Part shown: positions 38,183 to 48,489 of the stretch, in pieces
Layout: every line of letters begins with the position of its first letter
Position numbering within the stretch: the stretch's first letter is position 1
DNA from: Cacajao melanocephalus
Taxonomy: Eukaryota > Chordata > Mammalia > Primates > Pitheciidae
NCBI GenBank assembly: GCA_963573385.1
Contig: CAUYLG010075781.1
Location: 1 to 64,000, forward strand
DNA length: 64,000 bases
Reading direction: 5' to 3'
The notes under the pieces: generated by a model
What the model saw: the letters and a program-made list of their open reading frames with translations, nothing else
The model's database searches: none
Told to the model about the DNA's origin: nothing
Translations under genes and position numbers: made by a program

Positions 38183-40148
38183 CTTAGAATTGCATGCAAT
38201 CAACACATTGGCAAAGTACTTGTAAAAAATTATAAAAGACTATTCCAAAAACATTATTTACCCTTTTAAAGTAAAATAGAAACACCATCAGCTTTGTCTT
38301 AACTCTTTAATAGTGTTGATTTAAACATATTGAAAAAATTTTTCAGCCAATCACTTGAAAAATGATTGTTCTATTCAGTCACATGAAATTCTGTTTCACA
38401 CTTTGTGTTTTATTCTCCCTGTTGCACTGATTTTGAAAAGATTTCTGAGGACAGACTTTAGATATAAAGTAAACTGAACTATTTACTCTTTTGAAAATCT
38501 ATTTTTTTCATATATGACAATAATTTGAAAGAGGAATTCTGTTATATTTTTATTATGTTACATTACTTTGCATTTTTCTTAAGATAATTTAAGTAAATTA
38601 CTTTGCAAAATTCTAACAGTAATTTCATAAGAAAGTCTGATTTGATAAATCAATTACTTAATATCTGCATTTTGTGAGTTCAATTAAAATATGAGACATT
38701 TCTCAAATAAGTCAAAATTTTTCCAATTAGAAATTACAAACAAGAGAATGAAAGCTGTATGGTGATTATTTCATAATAATTTACAAATACTGTTGTTTTA
38801 TTTAAATTTATTTCATTTTAAGGTATACAGAAAAGGAAATCTTGAAGGTGTCAGTGCTTTGCGGACAAGTTTCCATTTCAGGATTGTTTCTCATAAAAAA
38901 GAAAAGCATCTTTCAAGATCTATTCTCACACAACTAAATCTATAAAACGTTTCCAAAAGCAGTTGCTTTTTAGGGTGAACTCAAAATCCAGATTCATTTG
39001 CCTTGTCATTGTTCTAAATTCTGACAGCCTGAGACATGTGGTTGATCAAAGCAAAGCCTGGCATTGGCAAATGAGAACAGGAAATCCTGGTTTTGCCAAT
39101 TCAATGCAGCCATTTAAAAAACATGCATTTCCACAGATAGAACACCTTTAAAGTTGCAACAAGCCCTGCATATGGTTTTCTGAAGTAATAATAATCTGCA
39201 AATGAATATAAGTTCAAAAAGCATGCTAAAGAAATATTATAATAAAATATAAGGTACTTTTAAAATGTAATGTTGAAGATGTCAACCATAAACTAAAATT
39301 AAAATCTAAGTTACAGCACTTAAAATAAATGTTGCTACAAATTGGAAAGTTGAAATCTGCATCCTAAAAATTATTTGGAAACTAAATATGTAAGTATTGT
39401 ACACTTATTTTATTGAACTACTTATTAAACCTGCACAGTGAATGAATAAAAGAAGATGGTTCCCTAGAGATGTATGTGTATCACTTTTCTGCATATCAAT
39501 CACTTCCTGGTGTAAGGTTCTAGCTCCACATCAGAGAGCATGGAGCATAGTAAAATATAACTGTGGAGGTCGTAGACAGTGTCACTTTTCCAGATGGTAG
39601 TTAAATCGCTCTAGTTTTAACTTGGAGTTACTTTATTTGATTCTGAGTTCTATTTATTTTATTAAAGGAAAGATCAAGACAAATTTTAAAAGGATTATCT
39701 ATAAAGTAGATCAAAAACAAAATTGCAGAATGCCTAAGCTGAAGTTTAAACACTTACAGAATGAAGTGTGTGAGTGTTTAACCTGTAAAGTTTTTCTGAC
39801 TCTTATTTCCTCAGTCTCAATTTACTGTTTATCAATTATTTCCTGTATTATCTCCCAAAACTAGTCATTAATTTTACATTTTTGTCCTAGTTTTCATTTT
39901 TAGTATATTTTTGCATATTATCAGGCATATTATGAAATTACCTGAGAACATTTTTTTGTTGTGACACGCATGACCCAGTAGAAGAATGTTTGATCAAATT
40001 TAAGTCTGGAGTTAGGATTTATTAAAGGTTATATAAATAAGAAACCTAAAGGGAGGAAAAGTAAAAATAAAAAGGAACTGGGACAAAACTGTCATCAGCA
40101 AATACATGCTTCTTTATCATTTAAACTTATTGCAGTACATTATGATGA
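38183..40148. other. No recognised feature
   Basis: About 2 kb of AT-rich sequence without long frames or recognised repeats. Confidence 0.4.
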
Positions 40149-40335
40149 ACTTTTATTGAGACATAATTTATACACAATAAAATGCTACAATTCATTTATT
40201 ATATGAGTTTTGATAAATGTATATATCTGAATTTCTCAATAAAGATATTGAAGACTTCCATCACCCCCAGAATTTCCCTTGTCAACTTTCACAATATTGC
40301 ATTCTAATGACTCTATGTCTCCTTTCCTAAAGGAG
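40149..40335 (-). mobile_element. L1M 3' UTR fragment, reverse
   Basis: 'tttattgagacataatttatac', 'gagttttgataaatgtatat' and 'cttccatcacccccagaattt' match the reverse of old L1 3' ends. Confidence 0.65.
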
Positions 40336-41689
40336 ACCAAAAAAAAAATTAAACTCTGAGTAAAGGAAACACATCTTGCCAATGATTGTTCCCTAGCACT
40401 GATTATAGAACCTATATCAAAGTAAGCCACATATCCTTATAAGCAGAATTTGTGACCAACATGAGGGACACCAAACAAAATACCAGTGGCATACAGGGGG
40501 ACAGAGAGGGAAGTTCTGCAAAAAGGGCATGAATCGAGAATGAACATACCATATGAAAACATAAACCCTACGTACCACCAAAAACGTCATTAGTTTTCAT
40601 TAATATATAATTATAATTAAACTTTCCTTGCTATATTCCCTCCAGTAGAATTCTTTATCCCTGGAATTAAAAATTGTATTGTGCCTTTATATTAATCAAG
40701 AACAATATTCATTGCAAGCAACAGAGAAAAATACATTTCCAAATGTATAAAAATGTAATTATAAGTAAATGTATCTAGAAAAAAATAGTAACACCTAGAA
40801 CTGAACAGAATAACTTAACAGTCATTAGAATTTTCTTTTCTCTAGATTATCTTCATTTTTTTTTCTCTGTGCCCAAATTCTCATCACTCAGTGTGAAGAA
40901 GATATAATTAGTGGAATTTCAAGGATTATTTTCTAATATCTACTAAAGACAAAAGTAGCTCCTTTATTCTGACTTAGTTTGAAATACACTGAGAACATTA
41001 ATTGGTTGGACTGATTTATGTTACAAATTAATTCTTATAAATAGGTCAGTAGCTCACAATTTTTATTAGAAAATCATAGCAGAAATAGGAAATGATACTT
41101 TCAAGCCAACTTCTTCGAAAATATGGTTAAGTTAAATTAGGTTTACTATTATATGAAGTTACTCAGAAATCTTTCTTCCAAAAGAAAATACAAATTATTT
41201 GGGGGAAAATATTCACAGTCATTATTATGACCCCAAAGAGCACCGTGTCTCTTCTTTGGTAGAGAAAGCACTCTGCACCCGAGGGGAACAGAAGAAAGTT
41301 ACATCAGGACATCCTTGGAATGAAGTGTTCTACAAAAGGAGGGTAACTCTAGAAATTCATATGAAATAAAATGATATAATTGCTGGACCTCAAAAATGCA
41401 GGCTAATAGAAAACCAGTAAAAAATTCAGATCAGACCTGGTGGTGGTCTAGAAAAAATATTTTGTAACAAAGGTGACCTCCACGAGGGTAACCAGGTGGT
41501 CCAATTTGCACTGAAAGACACACATAACAAATCCAGGCATGGTACCAGAAATTGTATATAGTGTGGCTAGGAGCCACAGCATTTTCAACTCATCGTCTTA
41601 GTGTTAAAGGGTATTCCTAACTATTCAGACTCTGAAAGCGACTCTGAAAGCGATCAGAGTAACGACCCCAGGGATCCTTCCTACAGCTA
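40336..41689. other. No recognised feature
   Basis: Unique-looking. Holds a small tandem duplication gactctgaaagc at 41629-41652 (approximately). The last part may already be LTR. Confidence 0.4.
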
Positions 41690-42085
41690 ACCACATACGT
41701 CCTGCAAAGTCACCTCCACGTTGATCCTGAGTTTGACCACGTGACTTGCTTTGTCCCATAGGACAACATCAAATGAAATTCAAAAATAGATATTACAAAG
41801 CTCATTTTGCATTGGGACTCATTCCCTAAAAATATTTCCAACATGTGAAGAAGTCCAGGCTAATAAGCTGTAGACATTTTGCTCAGATAGCATCTAACAT
41901 TAACCACCTACTATGCAGGTGTGACCACCTCAGGCCATCTGTCCTCAAACGAGCCACCACATGGCTGCACCCGTGTGAGAGCCTCCTGTAGAGAGCAATG
42001 GTAGAAACATCCAATTGAGTCCAGCTCAAATTTCTGATCCGTTTAATCATGAGACAATGTCGATGTTTTCTGCCAATTTTGGTGT
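41690..42085 (+). mobile_element. MLT1-like LTR, forward
   Basis: 'ccacgtgacttgctttgtccc' near 41738, then 'aagtccaggctaataagctg' and near the end 'gtccagctcaaatttctgat' and 'taatcatgagacaatg'. I associate this order with the MLT1 (MaLR) LTR. Diverged; edges uncertain. Confidence 0.6.
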
Positions 42086-42543
42086 GTGTATGTTATGTGT
42101 ATGTGTGTATTTACAAACGCACATCTGAAATAGAAATAGTACTTTGGTGTGCTGTCATGACAAAAAGCTAAAATACGCTTCTTTGCTCTGAGGTCAGCTG
42201 GCAGGAGGAGGCTGGAAGAAAAGCAAGGAGACTGATACTAGAGAAGAAAAGCCGGGAGGACACCCAACAAACTGTTCCTGTCTGTGTCGGAGCCGTGGGA
42301 AGCCCCTGCTGGAGTCTGGGATGGTGAGAACCCGTGTGTGTAGAGGCAGAACAACTGGCCAACATGTCCTGCAGCAGGACTCGGATGACAGCAACTGTAC
42401 CCAATGACTCTGTCCCTGAGTAAAGACACGTGCTGGGAGAAATGCGGAGTAACACATGGCTTCCTCTAGCTACGCAACGACTTGCTCATTTGGAAAATGA
42501 AGCTTTTCATCTTCGGTCCCTCAACCTGGCAATGATGTCAAAA
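42086..42543. other. No recognised feature; short TG-rich run then GC-richer block
   Basis: 42084-42112 is TG-rich. 42180-42440 is less AT-rich and gives three overlapping reverse open frames (95, 87 and 63 codons), a sign of composition rather than of coding. Confidence 0.4.
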
Positions 42544-42790
42544 CATCTTTACTTGACTATGACTGATATACAAATAGCTACATATATCTCATGTATACAA
42601 CTGACGAGTTTGGACATGTGTAGAAACTCATGCCATCGGCATAACCAAGGTCAAATGAAACAGCACTCTCACCTCTAAATGTTCCTTGTTTGTGGTCAGA
42701 ACATTTAGCATGAGACATACCCTCTTCCCAAATGAAGTGCACAACACCCTATGCTAAGTGCAGGCACTACGTCTAACAGCGTGTCTCTAG
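42544..42790 (-). mobile_element. L1M 3' UTR fragment, reverse
   Basis: 'gactgatatacaaatagcta', 'tatacaactgacgagtttgg', 'ggcataaccaaggtcaaatg' and 'gtggtcagaacatttagcat' follow the reverse L1M 3' UTR. Confidence 0.7.
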
Positions 42791-43393
42791 ACCTCACAAG
42801 TGGTCTCGAGCTGAAGGTTAAAGCAAGGATGTCAGAGTAAGGCCTTTTCTTCAAACCTCAAAAACATGTAAGGCTACGTCTGATAGATCTTCCCAGCTTA
42901 ACTGGCTTCTTAAAAAAAAAATCACATGAATATTGGCACACGTTAAGCTGACACTCTTAAAGCGGAGAGGTTTGTCATAAAATGAATTATGGATGTGACT
43001 TTCAGAGCATAGAATGAATCTCCCCCAAAATCATTAAAAACAAAGTTATTTTTAATAAGTGTCATATTAAAACTCCCTCCAGCTTGGACTCCAAGTGACT
43101 GAGGAAACTCAAATTAAATGAGGCCTCTTGGCCCCACTTTTAAAATGCACACTGTAGACTCAGAGGGTTGTTTCCCGAAAAATATGAATCACGTCATAAA
43201 AAATGAAGGCTCAAAGGTAGAATCAAAAGTGACACAGAAGCTGGCCTAAGCAACAACTCCTAGGGACCAAAACGGGTCTAATACAAGACCACCTGCTATC
43301 CCTGTAACACAGAGGCCAGAAACACGGGCCTCAACTTCAAAATGCCTCCGGACCAGTTATTCCTCTGTCAATCCAGTTATTCCCATTTTTGAA
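42791..43393. other. No recognised feature
   Basis: Unique-looking sequence of moderate GC content. Confidence 0.4.
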
Positions 43394-43982
43394 TGGGAGA
43401 GTGCATTAGTATCTATTGCGGCACTACAAGTTACCACAGACCCAGCATCCGAACACAAAACAATCTGTTATCTCACACTGCCGTGGGTTAGTCCTCTGGG
43501 TGCCCACCTAGCTGAGGCTGCTGCTCAGAGTCTCGCCAGACTAAACTCAAGCGTCGGCCGGGGCTGGGGTTTCTTCTGAGGTTCAGATATCTCTTCTCCA
43601 ATAACTGTTTCCTGGCAGAATTCAGTTCTCATGGTCATAAAATGAAAGGCCTCACTCCTAGAGGCCAATTATAATTTCCTGCCACATGGTCTTCTTACAA
43701 ATGTAGTTTTCTTCCTTCTAGGTCAGCAGGAGCACAACTCTTCAAGCATCACTGTCATTTAAAAGCTTCACTTGTTCAGACCAGATCGACTCAGTGCAAC
43801 ATTCCTTTCCATTAACTAAAAGCTAACTGATGAGTAACTTATTCACAAGAGATACAGCTCATCATAATCATAGGTACCATTTACATGAAATGAGAGGGCA
43901 TTATTTAGGGCATGTATACCAGGAGGTGAGAATCTTAGCGGCCATCTTAGAATCCTTACCATAGAGCAAGGCCATTGTTTGG
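43394..43982 (-). mobile_element. MaLR/ERVL-type LTR, reverse (family tentative)
   Basis: 'cggcactacaagttaccaca', 'gggttagtcctctgggtgcc', 'gcgtcggccggggctggggt', 'ctcctagaggccaattataa' and near the end 'ataccaggaggtgagaatct' and 'cggccatcttagaat'. Same repeat type as 22205-22745. Confidence 0.6.
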
Positions 43983-44038
43983 GCATATGTGGGTGGATAA
44001 CCTGACTTTCTACTTTGTATGTCATTGAATAAAGTGTA

Positions 44039-44395
44039 GCGTATTAGTTCATTTTCACACTGCTATAACGAACCACCTGAGCCTGGACAATTTATAAAGA
44101 AAAGAAGTTTAACTGATTCAGTTTCCCGTGGCTGGGGAGGCCTCAGGAAATGTACAATCATGGCAGAAGGCAAAAGGGAAGCAAGGCACGTCATACTGTG
44201 GTGGAGCAGGAGAGAGAGAGAGTGAAAGGGGTAAACTGCCACACACTTTCAAACCATCAGATCTCATGCGAATCCACTCACTATCACGAAAACAGCATGG
44301 AGGAACCACCACCAGGATCCTGTCACCTCCGATAGGTCCCTCCCCTGACAGGTGGGGATGACAATTCAACATGAGATTACCGTATCAAGTAGCTA
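44039..44395 (-). mobile_element. MaLR LTR (THE1/MST-like), reverse
   Basis: Starts 'gtattagttcattttcacac', then 'acaatttataaagaaaagaag', 'gaggcctcaggaaatgtaca', 'aaaccatcagatctcatg', 'aggtccctcccctgacaggtgg' and ends 'caattcaacatgagatta'. Solitary. The plus-strand frames at 44128-44361 are LTR by-products. Confidence 0.9.
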
Positions 44396-44479
44396 CCTCA
44401 GAAGTGCCTCACATACAACCAGACTTGATGAACTCACAAAATCATGCTTGGTGAGACTATGCCTTGATTAAGTAAATCT

Positions 44480-44745
44480 TTAGGTATCTTAGGAGGGGGT
44501 GACTATATATTCCTCATGGAGAGTTGTTCATCACCGAGTACAGGGGCACGCTGTGCTGGATTGTTGCAGCAATGCCTCCACTCAGTGCATCACACTTCTC
44601 TGTATCCACACACTTGTGAAATTCCCTTCCCATTCACATTGGATTTGCCTTGCCCTGACCGACAGAAATCAGCAAATGTAATACAGCAACTTGAAAACTG
44701 CTTGTGTTTTAAGCTAATGATCAGAGAACTGTAAACTGATGTTTA
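44480..44745 (+). mobile_element. MLT1-like LTR fragment, left arm of an inverted duplication
   Basis: 'cttctctgtatccacacact' and 'ggatttgccttgccctgacc' resemble MLT1-type LTR sequence. 44641-44740 recurs in reverse at 45181-45287. Family assignment is tentative; the duplication is plain. Confidence 0.55.
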
Positions 44746-44939
44746 AGTCTTGATAGCAGGTTCATTTCTCATAGTAGTATGGGTTAGTGAATCTGAATCA
44801 CGTAGTTCATTCGTATTATAATATTAAATAAAAGTATTGTAACTAATGGGGGATACGTTTCTCACTGTTAGACAATAAAATATAGAAAAAGGAAACTTCT
44901 GGAATGAATCTTCACACTATTTTACTGAAAATAATTTTA

Positions 44940-44997
44940 ATATGTGATCTATGGTGTTTAATATACACGTATACATTAAACACCATAGATCACATAT
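44940..44997. repeat. Perfect 23-bp hairpin, 12-nt loop
   Basis: Arms 44940-44962 and 44975-44997 are exact reverse complements (left arm begins atatgtgatctatggtg). The hairpin lies almost at the centre of the larger inverted duplication. No repeat family recognised. Confidence 0.95.
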
Positions 44998-45044
44998 CCG
45001 ATGGTTTAAACATGAGTGGCAATTTTTCCCCTTTCACACACTAA

Positions 45045-45168
45045 ATATAGTGTGTGTGTGTATGTGTGTATACACACATATATATACATACACACACACT
45101 ATATATATTATATACTATATATATACTATAAATATATACTATAAATACATATATATACTATATATGGA
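45045..45168. repeat. TG/CA/TA compound microsatellite
   Basis: (TG)n at 45050-45069, a palindromic gtgtgtatacacac, then CA at 45086-45099 and TATACTA-type repeats to 45168. The TG and CA blocks are nearly complementary (one unit difference). Confidence 0.9.
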
Positions 45169-45177
45169 CCCTCTGAG

Positions 45178-45330
45178 TTAAACATAAGTTTACAATTTGT
45201 TGATCATTAGCTTAAAACACAAGCAGTTTTCAAGTTGCTGTATTACATTTGCTGATTTCTGTTGGTCAGGCAAGGCAAACCCAATCATTTAATTTGAATT
45301 TCCTCAGTCCCTTATAGTCCAAGCTGGAAG
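45178..45330 (-). mobile_element. MLT1-like LTR fragment, right arm of the inverted duplication
   Basis: Reverse copy of 44641-44740 (see the inverted duplication entry), followed by about 40 bases that align poorly with the left side. Confidence 0.55.
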
Positions 45331-45387
45331 GAGTTTTAATATGACACTTATTTAAATAACTTTGTGTTTTAATGATTTGGGGGGAGA

Positions 45388-45497
45388 GATATAGTATATC
45401 TATATATACTATATAGATACTATATATATATACATATATATACACACACACACTACATATAATATATATATACTAAAATATATATACTATATATAGT
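45388..45497. repeat. TA-rich satellite-like tract
   Basis: Variants of tatatacta with a CA run at 45443-45452. Lies directly before an L1 3' UTR fragment. Confidence 0.9.
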
Positions 45498-45950
45498 GTT
45501 AAGTGAATACACAGGTCATAGAAAGACAAATGTCACATGTTCTTATTCACATGTGGGAGATAAACAATTTGATCTCGTGGAGGTAGATAGCAGAACCATA
45601 GATACCAGAGTCTGGGAAGGGTGTGTTGCTGGGAAGTTTGGGGGATGAAGTGGGGCAGGTTAATGAGCATAAATATGTGATTAGATAGCAGGAATAAGTT
45701 CTAATGTGCAATAGCACAGTAGGGTGACTGAAGTTAACAACAATATATTGTACATTTCAAAAGAGCCAGAAGACAGGATTTGAAATATTCACAACACAAA
45801 ACAATAATTAATGCTAGAGGTGATAAGTAGCCTAAATACCCTGACTCTATCATTACACATTCTCTGCATGTATCAAAATATCACATGTACCCCATAAATA
45901 TGTACAAACAGTATGTATCAATAGAACATTTAAAAACATGTAATGACAAG
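45498..45950 (+). mobile_element. L1 3' UTR, forward
   Basis: 'cacatgttcttattcacatg', 'gataccagagtctgggaagg', 'gtagggtgactgaagttaac' and 'tatcaaaatatcacatgtac' follow L1MA/L1PB 3' UTRs. Ends near 'gtatcaatagaacatttaaaa'. Confidence 0.85.
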
Positions 45951-46194
45951 TCTGCTGAGATGGTCTAGAGGAATTGACATCCCGGTAGCAAAGAAAATAC
46001 AAATACCCAGATCTGGGTTTCTAAATATTATCCTCTTCTGATAGGAAACAAAGCTTCTTAGAAAAATTGCTGTTCCAAGGGGGTAGAACATGGATGGTCA
46101 AAGATCAGCCTGAAATACCTGCTATGGCAAAAATGAGAAAGTACTCAAAAATGGATTGGGACAGGACAAAAATTTATAGGACTCTGCTTGAATT

Positions 46195-46670
46195 TTGGTT
46201 AATAGGTACAAAAATATAGTTAGATAAGATGAGTAAGATTTAGTATGGGATTGGACAACAGGGTAACTGCGGTGAACTGAGTTGATGAATATCCCATTTA
46301 TTACGATGTGATTATTACACAGTGTATGGCTATCAAAATATCTCATATCCCATGAATATATATATATATATACACACACATACATATATACACACACATA
46401 CATATATATACATACATATATATGTATGTATATACATATATATAATACATATATATATGTATGTATATATATGTATTATATATATGTATATACATACATA
46501 TATATGTATGTATATATATGTATTATATATATACACACACATACATATACACACACATATATATACATACATATATATGTATGTATATACATATATATAA
46601 TACATATATATACATACATATATATATGTATATATACCTATTATGTACCCATACAAATTAAAAGAAAGGA
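46195..46670 (+). mobile_element. L1 3' UTR with large TA/CA expansion inside
   Basis: 46195-46355 ('ggtacaaaaatatagttagat', 'caacagggtaactgcggtg', 'ctatcaaaatatctcatatc') and 46636-46670 ('acctattatgtacccatac') are the two sides of one L1 3' end. The normally short 'ataaatatata' stretch between them has grown to about 280 bases of TA/CA/TG repeat. Confidence 0.85.
46398..46523. repeat. 126-bp palindrome: two perfect 60-bp arms, 6-nt loop
   Basis: Arms 46398-46457 and 46464-46523 are exact reverse complements; the loop 46458-46463 is tgtatg. Base pairing was checked position by position and stops at 46397/46524. The left arm recurs in direct orientation around 46565-46611. Resembles palindromic AT-rich repeats in form. 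Confidence 0.93.
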
Positions 46671-47065
46671 AGAAAATAAAGAAATGACAATATAGCTATT
46701 CTATTCATATTTTATGAAGACATCAACCCATTTAATAGAATATGTCATATAAAATATTGAGTAGAAAAAGTATCAACAATATGATTTACTCTTAACATTT
46801 TAAAAGGCAAACACGATGACACCGTGGACTCTATCAAATATTTGTTTTCAGAAACTTTTTGAAATGAATTTTTAGTCATACTAACAATCAAATAAAGGAA
46901 GTTTGTTATTCCTTCCAAATGGAATCTAAATGTGAATACATTCCCTTGTCCTCTTCATAAATTATTTCAATATTTGGTCTCAATTATAATGGTAGCAAAA
47001 TCTTATGTAGTTCTATTTAAAGGCCCTGATGCAAAATAATTTAACCCCAACATCAACCCTATCAA
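46671..47065. other. No recognised feature
   Basis: AT-rich spacer. Confidence 0.4.
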
Positions 47066-47212
47066 CTGATACTACTATTTCCTTTTCTGTAGAGATGAGG
47101 AAACTGACATTCAGTGATTTCTGCAAATACGCAGCTAGCTAACGACAGAACTGGGAACTGAGCTAAGGCAATCGCATCCTTGATTTTAGGCTCTTAACTA
47201 TTACGTTGCTTG
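47066..47212 (-). mobile_element. MIR SINE, reverse
   Basis: 'ctgtagagatgaggaaactgac' near 47089, 'cgcagctagctaacgacaga' near 47131 and 'ggctcttaactattacg' near 47189 follow the reverse MIR order. Confidence 0.85.
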
Positions 47213-48489
47213 GTTTTTAATAATTGTGGTGATGATGTAATACCATCTTCCGAAAAATACTCGTCAACAGCTGCATTTCCTCTAGACACCCTGGATAAGG
47301 AATTATCTGTACCTTCAAAAATGTAAGAGTATCAGAATCCTCATTTATTTATCATGGCCTAATTTGCTTCTCTAACTACTGTGCATTTTGGAAATCTATT
47401 AAAGCTATTCTTGCTCATCTAAAAAATAAAAAATGACCGATTAATAAGCAAAGGTGACTTGTGTTTTTCACACACTGCATAAATTATTAACTGAATTTTG
47501 TAATGTCCCAAATCTGATGCAGTTAAAGGATGTTCTCATTAAATTGAATCATTAACTTATAAACTTTATAGTAGCAATACTTATAAACTAACTGCTTAAA
47601 ACAGTCTAAATCATATTTAATTATATGTTCTTCCATCAAATGTTGAAAACTCCTAGAGATATTTTAAAGCAGAAAAGTTTAATTTTCTCTAAAATGCACA
47701 AAGATGGCTTTAAAATTATCAATATAATTTTTCTGCCACTATATTTTACATATACCAAATATTCTAAAAATATATTGCTTAATTTTGATATTTGCATCGA
47801 AACTAAAACAAAAATGGATAAACACAATGTATATCTATATACATATATATATAATATATACACAGACAGTATATAACTGTCAATCTAAGTTAAAACAACC
47901 ACAAATCAATGAACATCAACCAACAAAAGCATATTTATTTGAGAAGCTTTTTAGTCTAGGCACAACCAAAAGATTCACAACACTCTTACATGCTTTCAAG
48001 TCTATTCCTTTATGAGATAATTATCCTCTGGAAATGTTATCATAGGGCTCAAAGTTATACATATCTTAGAAGAAAGAAGTATCAAAGGTGATGGGGACTT
48101 TTTTGAAAGGAAAAATGAAAGCACGTTTTTCTTCTCACAACACAATTATCTTCAGGATATACTCCAGAAACATAATTTATATAAATGTAAAATAATTAAA
48201 ACTCTATATTTATAAAGTCCCAATATGACAGTTATTTGTGTAAATTTTTAAAATAAACACAATTCATCAAGAAAAATTAAGAATATATGGAAAATAATAA
48301 ATGTGCATGAAATTTTAAATACCAAAAAATGCATGGAACTGAAGAAAGCAATGGAGGTGTGAGCAAATATTTTAACATAAAATATTCATTCATTATAAAA
48401 AAAATATAAAGTTAAATATCAAAAACATTCAAAGTACAAAATTAAAAATATTTTTATGAAAAACACTACTATTTTATTTAATCATTGGA
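47213..48489. other. No recognised feature
   Basis: AT-rich; contains a short TA run at 47830-47875. No repeat family or gene seen. Confidence 0.4.

Larger units (their letters stand above)
44662..45262. repeat. Inverted duplication with 62-bp identical arms
   Basis: 44662-44723 and 45201-45262 are exact reverse complements over 62 bases. With flanks the match is about 107 bases with roughly 8 differences. The arms enclose 477 bases that hold the hairpin at 44940-44997 and a TG/TA tract. Confidence 0.95.

Noticed and set aside
42168..42457. Three overlapping reverse frames suggesting an exon
   Set aside because: Openness in several frames at once reflects local GC content; no splice-site pattern or family similarity could be argued.
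46322..46695. Several overlapping Y/I/H-rich frames of 66-107 codons
   Set aside because: They are translations of TA/CA repeats in both directions. The same is true at 37968-38269 and 44951-45181.
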